A stretch of 64,000 nt of DNA, from positions 13,521,001 to 13,585,000 of the forward strand of contig OU612066.1 of NCBI GenBank assembly GCA_914767715.1. The letters run 5' to 3'. A program made the translations under genes and the position numbers. Below the pieces are notes generated by a model that had not been told where the DNA came from, did not search any database, and saw only the letters and a list, made by a program, of their open reading frames with translations. Positions within the stretch are counted from its first letter, which is position 1. Every line of letters starts with the position of its first letter. The DNA is from Membranipora membranacea (Eukaryota > Bryozoa > Gymnolaemata > Cheilostomatida > Membraniporidae). Positions 12,190 to 24,200 of the stretch are shown piece after piece.

Positions 12190-15100
12190 TGGAATCCTCG
12201 GATTAACACGGGGGTAACAACGCTGACTTGAAAATCCAAAAATTATACCAAGGGAGGGTATCATGCTTTTTTTTTGGCCAGATCAAAAATTAGATTTGCT
12301 TCTAACTAACCTCATAAGGAGAAGCAACTCCTGCTCATCTCGAATCTGCAGACCGTTTGGCTCTGCGGCTTTTCGTTCTCCGTCAGCGTCCGTTTTAATT
12401 AGGGCCCCTTTTACTATAAAAAAACATGCCAAAAGGCAGCATCTAAAAATTAAATCTCTGTTGGATTCTTATCAAACTCCGACCAGTTCAAGCTCTTAAT
12501 GCCCTCATTCAACACGCCTAATATATTGGAATCCTCGGATCAACACGGGGGTAACAACGCTGACTTGAAAATCCAAAAATTATACCAAGGGAGGGTATCA
12601 TGCTTTTTTTTTGGCCAGATCAAAAATTAGATTTGCTTCTAACTAACCTCATGAGGAGGAGCAACTCCTGCTCATCTCGAATCTGCAGACCGTTTGGCTC
12701 TGCGGCTTTTCGTTCTCCGTCAGCGTCCGTTTTAATTAGGGCCACTTTTGCTATAAAAAAACATGCCAAACGGCAGCATCGAAAAATTAAATCTCTGTTG
12801 GATTCTTATCAAACTCCGACCAGTTCAAGCTCTTATTGCCCTCATTCAACACGCCGAATATTGGAATCCTCGGATTAACAGGGGGGTCACAACGCTGACT
12901 TGAAAATCCAAAAATTTTACCAAGGGAGGGTATCATGCTTTTTTTTCGGCCAGATCAAAATATAGATTTGCTTCTAACTAACCTCATAAGGAGGAGCAAC
13001 TCCTGCTTATCTCGAATCTGCAGACCGTTTGGCTCTGCAGCTTTTCGTTCTCTGTCAGCGTCCGTTTTGATTAGGGCCACTTTTGCTACAAAAAAACATG
13101 CCAAACGGCAGCATCGAAAAATTAAATCTCTGTTGGATTCTTATCAAACTCCGACCAGTTCAAGCTCTTCTTGCCCTCATTCAACACGCCGAATATTGGA
13201 ATCCTCGGATTAACAGGGGGGTCACAACGCTGACTTGAAAATCCAAAAATTATACCAAGGGAGGGTATCATGCTTTTTTTTCGGCCAGATCAAATAATAG
13301 ATTTGCTTCTAACTAACCTCATAAGGAGGAGCAACTCCTGCTCATCTCGAATCTGCAGACCGTTTGACTCTGCGGCTTTTCGTTCTCCGTCAGCGTCCGT
13401 TTTAATTAGGGCCACTTTTGCTATAAAAAACTTGCCAAACGGCAGCATCGAAAAATTAAATCTCTGTTGGATTCTTATCAAACTCCGACCAGTTCAAGCT
13501 CTTATTGCCCTCATTCAACACGCCGAATATTGGAATCCTCGGATTAACAGGGGGGTCAAAACGCTGACTTGAAAATCCAAAAATTATACCAAGGGAGGGT
13601 ATCATGCTTTTTTTTCGGCCAGATCAAAAAATAGATTTGCTTCTAACTAACCTCATAAGGAGGAGCAACTCCTGCTCATCTCGAATCTGCAGACCGTTTG
13701 GCTCTGCGGCTTTTCGTTCTCCGTCAGCGTCCGTTTTAATTAGGGCCACTTTTGCTATAAAAAAACATGCCAAACGGCAGCATCGAAAAATTAAATCTTT
13801 GTTGGATTCTTATCAAACTCCGACCAGTTCAAGCTGTTATTGCCCTCATTCAACACGCCGAATATTGGACTCCTCGGATTAACATGGGGGTCACAACGCT
13901 GACTTGAAAATGCATAAATTATACCAAGGGAGGGTATCATGCTTTTTTTTCGGCCAGATCAAAAAATAGATTTGCTTCTAACTAACCTCATAAGGAGGAG
14001 CAACTCCTGCTCATCTCGAACCTGCAGACAGTTTGGCTCTGCGGCTTTTCGTTCTCCGTCAGCGTCCGTTTTAACTAGGGCCACTTTTGCTATACAAAAA
14101 CATGCCAAACGGCAGCATCGAAAAATTAAATCTCTGTTGGATTCTTATCAAACTCTGACCAGTTCAAGCTCTTATTGCCCTCATTCAACGCGCCGAATAT
14201 TGGAATCCTCGGATTAACAGGGGTGTCACAACGCTGACTTGAAAATCCAACATTTATACCAAGGGAGGGTATCATGCTTTTTTTTCGGCCAGATCAAATA
14301 ATAGATTTTCTTCAAACTAACCTCATAAGGAGGAGCAACTCCTGCTCATCTCGAATCTGCAGACCGTTTGGCTCTGCGGCTTTTCGTTCTCCGTCAGCTT
14401 CCGTTTTAATTAGGGCCCCTTTTACTATAAAAAAACATGCCAAAAGGCACCATCTAAAAATTAAATCTCTGTTGGATTCTTATCAAACTCCGACCAGTTC
14501 AAGCTCTTAATGCCCTCATTCAACACGCCTAATATATTGGAATCCTCGGATTAACACGGGGGTAACAACGCTGACTTGAAAATCCAAAAATTATACCAAG
14601 GGAGGGTATCATGCTTTTTTTTTGGCCAGATCAAAAATTAGATTTGCTTCTAACTAACCTCATAAGGAGGAGCAACTCCTGCTCATCTCGAATCTGCAGA
14701 CCGTTTGGCTCTGCGGCTTTTCGTTCTCCGTCAGCGTCCGTTTTAATTAGGGCCACTTTTGCTATAAAAAAACATGCCAAACGGCAGCATCGAAAAATTA
14801 AATCTCTGTTGGATTCTTATCAAACTCCGACCAGTTCAAGCTCTTATTGCCCTCATTCAACACGCCGAATATTGGAATCCTCGGATTAACAGGGGGGTCA
14901 CAACGCTGACTTGAAAATCCAAAAATTTTACCAAGGGAGGGTATCATGCTTTTTTTTCGGCCAGATCAAAATATAGATTTGCTTCTAACTAACCTCATAA
15001 GGAGGAGCAACTCCTGCTTATCTCGAATCTGCAGACCGTTTGGCTCTGCAGCTTTTCGTTCTCTGTCAGCGTCCGTTTTAATTAGGGCCACTTTTGCTAT

Positions 15101-15546
15101 AAAAAACTTGCCAAACGGCAGCATCGAAAAATTAAATCTCTGTTGGATTCTTATCAAACTCCGACCAGTTCAAGCTCTAATTGCCCTCATTCAACACGCC
15201 GAATATTGGAATCCTCGGATTAACAGGGGGGTCAAAACGCTGACTTGAAAATCCAAAAATTATACCAAGGGAGGGTATCATGCTTTTTTTTCGGCCAGAT
15301 CAAAAAATAGATTTGCTTCTAACTAACCTCATAAGGAGGAGCAACTCCTGCTCATCTCGAATCTGCAGACCGTTTGGCTCTGCGGCTTTTCGTTCTCCGT
15401 CAGCGTCCGTTTTAATTAGGGCCACTTTTGCTATAAAAAAACATGCCAAACGGCAGCATCGAAAAATTAAATCTTTGTTGGATTCTTATCAAACTCCGAC
15501 CAGTTCAAGCTGTTATTGCCCTCATTCAACACGCCGAATATTGGAC
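12190..15546 (+). repeat. Mosaic block between the large duplications
   Basis: Monomers start at 12263, 12600, 12935, 13270, 13604, 13939, 14274, 14611, 14946 and 15280. 12263 is a 337-bp subfamily copy. 12600-13603 and 14611-15279 correspond at an offset of about 2011 bp for their first part (CAAAATATAG, CTTATCTCG, TCTGCAGCTTTTC, TTCTCTGTC). 13604-14610 and 15280-16286 are the same three monomers at an offset of 1676 bp. The monomer at 14946 joins the two patterns. Confidence 0.8.
14946..15279 (+). repeat. Hybrid monomer recording an intra-monomer exchange
   Basis: The left half carries the variants of the 12935 monomer (CAAAATATAG, CTTATCTCG, TCTGCAGC, TTCTCTGTC). The right half carries those of the 13270 monomer (CGTTTTAATTAGG, AAAAAACTTGCC, GGGGGGTCAAAAC). 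The switch lies between the T at 15064 and the A at 15080. This is what an unequal exchange between misaligned copies five or six monomers apart should leave. Confidence 0.75.
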
Positions 15547-18500
15547 TCCTCGGATTAACATGGGGGTCACAACGCTGACTTGAAAATGCATAAATTATAC
15601 CAAGGGAGGGTATCATGCTTTTTTTTCGGCCAGATCAAAAAATAGATTTGCTTCTAACTAACCTCATAAGGAGGAGCAACTCCTGCTCATCTCGAACCTG
15701 CAGACAGTTTGGCTCTGCGGCTTTTCGTTCTCCGTCAGCGTCCGTTTTAACTAGGGCCACTTTTGCTATACAAAAACATGCCAAACGGCAGCATCGAAAA
15801 ATTAAATCTCTGTTGGATTCTTATCAAACTCTGACCAGTTCAAGCTCTTATTGCCCTCATTCAACGCGCCGAATATTGGAATCCTCGGATTAACAGGGGT
15901 GTCACAACGCTGACTTGAAAATCCAACATTTATACCAAGGGAGGGTATCATGCTTTTTTTTCGGCCAGATCAAATAATAGATTTTCTTCAAACTAACCTC
16001 ATAAGGAGGAGCAACTCCTGCTCATCTCGAATCTGCAGACCGTTTGGCTCTGCGGCTTTTCGTTCTCCGTCAGCTTCCGTTTTAATTAGGGCCCCTTTTA
16101 CTATAAAAAAACATGCCAAAAGGCACCATCTAAAAATTAAATCTCTGTTGGATTCTTATCAAACTCCGACCAGTTCAAGCTCTTAATGCCCTCATTCAAC
16201 ACGCCTAATATATTGGAATCCTCGGATTAACACGGGGGTAACAACGCTGACTTGAAAATCCAAAAATTATACCAAGGGAGGGTATCATGCTTTTTTTTTG
16301 GCCAGATCAAAAATTAGATTTGCTTCTAACTAACCTCATAAGGAGAAGCAACTCCTGCTCATCTCGAATCTGCAGACCGTTTGGCTCTGCGGCTTTTCGT
16401 TCTCCGTCAGCGTCCGTTTTAATTAGGGCCCCTTTTAATATAAAAAAACATGCCAAAAGGCAGCATCTAAAAATTAAATCTCTGTTGGATTCTTATCAAA
16501 CTCCGACCAGTTCAAGCTCTTAATGCCCTCATTCAACACGCCTAATATATTGGAATCCTCGGATCAACACGGGGGTAACAACGCTGACTTGAAAATCCAA
16601 AAATTATACCAAGGGAGGGTATCATGCTTTTTTTTTGGCCAGATCAAAAATTAGATTTGCTTCTAGCTAACCTCATGAGGAGGAGCAACTCCTGCTCATC
16701 TCGAATCTGCAGAGCGTTTGGCTCTGCGGCTTTTCGTTCTCCGTCAGCGTCCGTTTTAATTAGGGCCACTTTTGCTATAAAAAAACATGCCAAACGGCAG
16801 CATCGAAAAATTAAATCTTTGTTGGATTCTTATCAAACTCCGACCAGTTCAAGCTGTTATTGCCCTCATTCAACACGCCGAATATTGGACTCCTCGGATT
16901 AACATGGGGGTCACAACGCTGACTTGAAAATGCATAAATTATACCAAGGGAGGGTATCATGCTTTTTTTTCGGCCAGATCAAAAAATAGATTTGCTTCTA
17001 ACTAACCTCATAAGGAGGAGCAACTCCTGCTCATCTCGAACCTGCAGACAGTTTGGCTCTGCGGCTTTTCGTTCTCCGTCAGCGTCCGTTTTAACTAGGG
17101 CCACTTTTGCTATACAAAAACATGCCAAACGGCAGCATCGAAAAATTAAATCTCTGTTGGATTCTTATCAAACTCTGACCAGTTCAAGCTCTTATTGCCC
17201 TCATTCAACGCGCCGAATATTGGAATCCTCGGATTAACAGGGGTGTCACAACGCTGACTTGAAAATCCAACATTTATACCAAGGGAGGGTATCATGCTTT
17301 TTTTTCGGCCAGATCAAATAATAGATTTTCTTCAAACTAACCTCATAAGGAGGAGCAACTCCTGCTCATCTCGAATCTGCAGACCGTTTGGCTCTGCGGC
17401 TTTTCGTTCTCCGTCAGCTTCCGTTTTAATTAGGGCCCCTTTTACTATAAAAAAACATGCCAAAAGGCAGCATCTAAAAATTAAATCTCTGTTGGATTCT
17501 TATCAAACTCCGACCAGTTCAAGCTCTTAATGCCCTCATTCAACACGCCTAATATATTGGAATCCTCGGATTAACACGGGGGTAACAACGCTGACTTGAA
17601 AATCCAAAAATTATACCAAGGGAGGGTATCATGCTTTTTTTTTGGCCAGATCAAAAATTAGATTTGCTTCTAACTAACCTCATAAGGAGAAGCAACTCCT
17701 GCTCATCTCGAATCTGCAGACCGTTTGGCTCTGCGGCTTTTCGTTCTCCGTCAGCGTCCGTTTTAATTAGGGCCCCTTTTAATATAAAAAAACATGCCAA
17801 AAGGCAGCATCTAAAAATTAAATCTCTGTTGGATTCTTATCAAACTCCGACCAGTTCAAGCTCTTAATGCCCTCATTCAACACGCCTAATATATTGGAAT
17901 CCTCGGATCAACACGGGGGTAACAACGCTGACTTGAAAATCCAAAAATTATACCAAGGGAGGGTATCATGCTTTTTTTTTGGCCAGATCAAAAATTATAT
18001 TTGCTTCTAACTAACCTCATGAGGAGGAGCAACTCCTGCTCATCTCGAATCTGCAGAGCGTTTGGCTCTGCGGCTTTTCGTTCTCCGTCAGCGTCCGTTT
18101 TAATTAGGGCCACTTTTGCTATAAAAAAACATGCCAAACGGCAGCATCGAAAAATTAAATCTCTGTTGGATTCTTATCAAACTCCGACCAGTTCAAGCTG
18201 TTATTGCCCTCATTGAACACGCCGAATATTGGACTCCTCGGATTAACAGGGGGGTCACAACGCTGACTTGAAAATGCAAAAATTATACCAAGGGAGGGTA
18301 TAATGCTTTTTTTTCGGCCAGATCAAAAAATAGATTTGCTTCTAACTAACCTCATAAGGAGGAGCAACTCCTGCTCATCTCGAACCTGCAGACAGTTTGG
18401 CTCTGCGGCTTTTCGTTCTCCGTCAGCGTCCGTTTTAACTAGGGCCACTTTTGCTATACAAAAACATGCCAAACGGCAGCATCGAAAAATTAAATCTCTG

Positions 18501-21249
18501 TTGGATTCTTATCAAACTCTGACCAGTTCAAGCTCTTATTGCCCTCATTCAACGCGCCGAATATTGGAATCCTCGGATTAACAGGGGTGTCACAACGCTG
18601 ACTTGAAAATCCAACATTTATACCAAGGGAGGGTATCATGCTTTTTTTTTGGCCAGATCAAAAATTAGATTTGCTTCTAACTAACCTCATGAGGAGGAGC
18701 AACTCCTGCTCATCTCGAATCTGCAAAGCGTTTGGCTCTGCGGCTTTTCGTTCTCCGTCAGCGTCCGTTTTAATTAGGGCCACTTTTGCTATAAAAAAAC
18801 ATGCCAAAAGGCAGCATCTAAAAATTAAATCTCTGTTGGATTCTTATCAAACTCTGACCAGTTCAAGCTCTTATTGCCCTCATTCAACGCGCCGAATATT
18901 GGAATCCTCGGATTAACAGGGGGGTCACAACGCTGACTTGAAAATCCAACAATTATACCATGGTAGGGTATCATGCTTTTTTTTCGGCCAGATCAAAAAA
19001 TAGATTTTCTTCTAACTAACCTCATAAGGAGGAGCAACTCCTGCTTATCTCGAATCTGCAGACCTTTTGGCTCTGCGGCTTTTTGTTCTCCGTCAGCGTC
19101 CGTTTTTATTAGGGCCCCTTTTACTATAAAAAAACATGCCAAAAGGCAGCATCTAAAAATTAAATCTCTGTTGGATTCTTATCAAACTCCGACCAGTTCA
19201 AGCTCTTAATGCCCTCATTCAACACGCCTAATATATTGGATTCCTCGGATTAACACGGGGGTAACAACGCCGACTTGAAAATCCAAAAATTATACCAAGG
19301 GAGGGTGTCATGCTTTTTTTTGGCCAGACCAAAAATTAGATTTGCTTCTAAGTAACCTCATGAGGAGGAGCAACTCCCGCTCATCTCGAATCTGCAGAGC
19401 GTTTGGCTCTGCGGCTTTTCGTTCTCCGTCAGCGTCCGTTTTAACTAGGGCCACTTTTGCTATACAAAAACATGCCAAACGGCAGCATCGAAAAATTAAA
19501 TCTCTGTTGGATTCTTATCAAACTCTGACCAGTTCAAGCTCTTATTGCCCTCATTCAACGCGCCGAATATTGGAATCCTCGGATTAACAGGGGGGTCACA
19601 ACGCTGACTTGAAAATCCAACAATTATACCAAGGGAGGGTATCATGCTTTTTTTTCGGCCAAATCAAATAATAGAATTTCTTCAAACTAACCTCATAAGG
19701 AGGAGCAACTCCTGCTCATCTCGAATCTGCAGACCGTTTGGCTCTGCGGCTTTTCGTTCTCCGTCAGCGTCCGTTTTAATTAGGGCCCCTTTTACTATAA
19801 AAAAACATGCCAAACGGCAGCATCGAAAAATTAAATCTCTGTTGGATTCTTATCAAACTCCGACGAGTTCAAGCTCTTATTGCCCTCATTCAACACGCCG
19901 AATATTTGAATCCTCGGATTAACAGGGGGGTCACAACGCTGAGTTGAAAATCCAAAAATTATACCAAGGGAGGGTATCATGCTTTATTTTCGGCCTGAGC
20001 AAAAAATAGATTTGCTTCTAACTAACCTCATAAGGAGGAGCAACTCCTGCTTATCTCGAATCTGCAGACCGTTTGACTCTGCGGCTTTTCGTTCTCCGTC
20101 AGCGTCCGTTTTAATTAGGGCCACTTTTGCTATAAAAAACTTGCCAAACGGCAGCATCAAAAAATTAAATCTCTGTTGGATTCTTATCAAACTCCGACCA
20201 GTTCAAGCTCTTATTGCCCTCATTCAACACGCCGAATATTAGAATCCTCGGATTAACAGGGGGGTCACAACGCTGACTTGAAAATCCAAAAATTATACCA
20301 AGGGAGGGTATCATGCTTTTTTTTCGGCCAGATCAAAAAATAGATTTGCTTCTAACTAACCTCATAAGGAGGAGCAACTCCTGCTCATCTCGAATCTGCA
20401 GACCGTTTGGCTCTGCGGCTTTTCGTTCTCCGTCAGCGTCCGTTTTAATTAGGGCCACTTTTGCTATACAAAAACATGCCAAACGGCAGCATCGAAAAAT
20501 TAAATCTCTGTTGGATTGTTATCAAACTCCGACCAGTTCAAGCTCTTCTTGCCCTCATTCAACACGCCGAATATTGGAATCCTCGGATTAACAGGGGGGT
20601 CACAACGCTGACTTGAAAATCCAAAAATTATACCAAGGGAGGGTATCATGCTTTTTTTTCGGCCAGATCAAATAATAGATTTTCTTCAAACTAACCTCAT
20701 AAGGAGGAGCAACTCCTGCTCATCTCGAATCTGCAGACCGTTTGGCTCTGCGGCTTTTCGTTCTCCGTCAGCGTCCGTTTTAATTAGGGCCCCTTTTACT
20801 ATAAAAAAACATGCCAAAAGGCAGCATCTAAAAATTAAATCTCTGTTGGATTCTTATCAACCTCTGACCAGTTCAAGCTCTTATTGCCCTCATTCAACGC
20901 GCCGAATATTGGAATCCTCGGATTAACAGGGGGGTCACAACGCTGACTTGAAAATCCAACAATTATACCATGGTAGGGTATCATGCTTTTTTTTCGGCCA
21001 GATTAAAAAATAGATTTGCTTCTAACTAACCTCATAAGGAGGAGCAACTCCTGCTCATCTCGAATCTGCAGACCGTTTGGCTCTGCGGCTTTTCGTTCTC
21101 CGTCAGCGTCCGTTTTAATTAGGGCCACTTTTGCTATACAAAAACATGCCAAACGGCAGCATCGAAAAATTAAATCTCTGTTGGATTCTTATCAAACTCT
21201 GACCAGTTCAAGCTCTTATTGCCCTCATTCAACCCGCCGAATATTGGAA
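15547..21249 (+). repeat. Seventeen-monomer duplication, copy 1 (5703 bp)
   Basis: Monomers start at 15615, 15950, 16287, 16624, 16959, 17294, 17631, 17968, 18303, 18638, 18973, 19310, 19644, 19979, 20313, 20648 and 20983. All correspond in order to the monomers from 21318 to 26685. Rare private variants are shared: the TATAATGC anchor at 18303 and 24005, GGTGTCATGC with TAAGTAACC at 19310 and 25012, and CATTGAACACG near 18213 and 23915. One visible substitution separates the copies (GGCAGCATC near 17467 versus GGCACCATC near 23169), plus one T-run change. Confidence 0.9.
15615..18637 (+). repeat. Tetramer higher-order repeat B-C-D-A (about 1344 bp period)
   Basis: Nine monomers run B C D A B C D A B. 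B (15615, 16959, 18303) has CTCGAACCTGCAGACAG. C (15950, 17294) has CAAATAATAGATTTTC and CAGCTTCCG. D (16287, 17631) has TTTTTTTTTGGCC, AGGAGAAGC and CCCCTTTTAATA. A (16624, 17968) has TTTTTTTTTGGCC, CTCATGAGG and CTGCAGAGCG. C and D are 337 bp, A and B 335 bp, giving 1344 bp. An earlier A-B-C-D set lies at 11256-12599. Confidence 0.88.
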
Positions 21250-24200
21250 TCCTCGGATTAACATGGGGGTCACAACGCTGACTTGAAAATGCATAAATTA
21301 TACCAAGGGAGGGTATCATGCTTTTTTTTCGGCCAGATCAAAAAATAGATTTGCTTCTAACTAACCTCATAAGGAGGAGCAACTCCTGCTCATCTCGAAC
21401 CTGCAGACAGTTTGGCTCTGCGGCTTTTCGTTCTCCGTCAGCGTCCGTTTTAACTAGGGCCACTTTTGCTATACAAAAACATGCCAAACGGCAGCATCGA
21501 AAAATTAAATCTCTGTTGGATTCTTATCAAACTCTGACCAGTTCAAGCTCTTATTGCCCTCATTCAACGCGCCGAATATTGGAATCCTCGGATTAACAGG
21601 GGTGTCACAACGCTGACTTGAAAATCCAACATTTATACCAAGGGAGGGTATCATGCTTTTTTTTCGGCCAGATCAAATAATAGATTTTCTTCAAACTAAC
21701 CTCATAAGGAGGAGCAACTCCTGCTCATCTCGAATCTGCAGACCGTTTGGCTCTGCGGCTTTTCGTTCTCCGTCAGCTTCCGTTTTAATTAGGGCCCCTT
21801 TTACTATAAAAAAACATGCCAAAAGGCACCATCTAAAAATTAAATCTCTGTTGGATTCTTATCAAACTCCGACCAGTTCAAGCTCTTAATGCCCTCATTC
21901 AACACGCCTAATATATTGGAATCCTCGGATTAACACGGGGGTAACAACGCTGACTTGAAAATCCAAAAATTATACCAAGGGAGGGTATCATGCTTTTTTT
22001 TGGCCAGATCAAAAATTAGATTTGCTTCTAACTAACCTCATAAGGAGAAGCAACTCCTGCTCATCTCGAATCTGCAGACCGTTTGGCTCTGCGGCTTTTC
22101 GTTCTCCGTCAGCGTCCGTTTTAATTAGGGCCCCTTTTAATATAAAAAAACATGCCAAAAGGCAGCATCTAAAAATTAAATCTCTGTTGGATTCTTATCA
22201 AACTCCGACCAGTTCAAGCTCTTAATGCCCTCATTCAACACGCCTAATATATTGGAATCCTCGGATCAACACGGGGGTAACAACGCTGACTTGAAAATCC
22301 AAAAATTATACCAAGGGAGGGTATCATGCTTTTTTTTTGGCCAGATCAAAAATTAGATTTGCTTCTAGCTAACCTCATGAGGAGGAGCAACTCCTGCTCA
22401 TCTCGAATCTGCAGAGCGTTTGGCTCTGCGGCTTTTCGTTCTCCGTCAGCGTCCGTTTTAATTAGGGCCACTTTTGCTATAAAAAAACATGCCAAACGGC
22501 AGCATCGAAAAATTAAATCTTTGTTGGATTCTTATCAAACTCCGACCAGTTCAAGCTGTTATTGCCCTCATTCAACACGCCGAATATTGGACTCCTCGGA
22601 TTAACATGGGGGTCACAACGCTGACTTGAAAATGCATAAATTATACCAAGGGAGGGTATCATGCTTTTTTTTCGGCCAGATCAAAAAATAGATTTGCTTC
22701 TAACTAACCTCATAAGGAGGAGCAACTCCTGCTCATCTCGAACCTGCAGACAGTTTGGCTCTGCGGCTTTTCGTTCTCCGTCAGCGTCCGTTTTAACTAG
22801 GGCCACTTTTGCTATACAAAAACATGCCAAACGGCAGCATCGAAAAATTAAATCTCTGTTGGATTCTTATCAAACTCTGACCAGTTCAAGCTCTTATTGC
22901 CCTCATTCAACGCGCCGAATATTGGAATCCTCGGATTAACAGGGGTGTCACAACGCTGACTTGAAAATCCAACATTTATACCAAGGGAGGGTATCATGCT
23001 TTTTTTTCGGCCAGATCAAATAATAGATTTTCTTCAAACTAACCTCATAAGGAGGAGCAACTCCTGCTCATCTCGAATCTGCAGACCGTTTGGCTCTGCG
23101 GCTTTTCGTTCTCCGTCAGCTTCCGTTTTAATTAGGGCCCCTTTTACTATAAAAAAACATGCCAAAAGGCACCATCTAAAAATTAAATCTCTGTTGGATT
23201 CTTATCAAACTCCGACCAGTTCAAGCTCTTAATGCCCTCATTCAACACGCCTAATATATTGGAATCCTCGGATTAACACGGGGGTAACAACGCTGACTTG
23301 AAAATCCAAAAATTATACCAAGGGAGGGTATCATGCTTTTTTTTTGGCCAGATCAAAAATTAGATTTGCTTCTAACTAACCTCATAAGGAGAAGCAACTC
23401 CTGCTCATCTCGAATCTGCAGACCGTTTGGCTCTGCGGCTTTTCGTTCTCCGTCAGCGTCCGTTTTAATTAGGGCCCCTTTTAATATAAAAAAACATGCC
23501 AAAAGGCAGCATCTAAAAATTAAATCTCTGTTGGATTCTTATCAAACTCCGACCAGTTCAAGCTCTTAATGCCCTCATTCAACACGCCTAATATATTGGA
23601 ATCCTCGGATCAACACGGGGGTAACAACGCTGACTTGAAAATCCAAAAATTATACCAAGGGAGGGTATCATGCTTTTTTTTTGGCCAGATCAAAAATTAT
23701 ATTTGCTTCTAACTAACCTCATGAGGAGGAGCAACTCCTGCTCATCTCGAATCTGCAGAGCGTTTGGCTCTGCGGCTTTTCGTTCTCCGTCAGCGTCCGT
23801 TTTAATTAGGGCCACTTTTGCTATAAAAAAACATGCCAAACGGCAGCATCGAAAAATTAAATCTCTGTTGGATTCTTATCAAACTCCGACCAGTTCAAGC
23901 TGTTATTGCCCTCATTGAACACGCCGAATATTGGACTCCTCGGATTAACAGGGGGGTCACAACGCTGACTTGAAAATGCAAAAATTATACCAAGGGAGGG
24001 TATAATGCTTTTTTTTCGGCCAGATCAAAAAATAGATTTGCTTCTAACTAACCTCATAAGGAGGAGCAACTCCTGCTCATCTCGAACCTGCAGACAGTTT
24101 GGCTCTGCGGCTTTTCGTTCTCCGTCAGCGTCCGTTTTAACTAGGGCCACTTTTGCTATACAAAAACATGCCAAACGGCAGCATCGAAAAATTAAATCTC

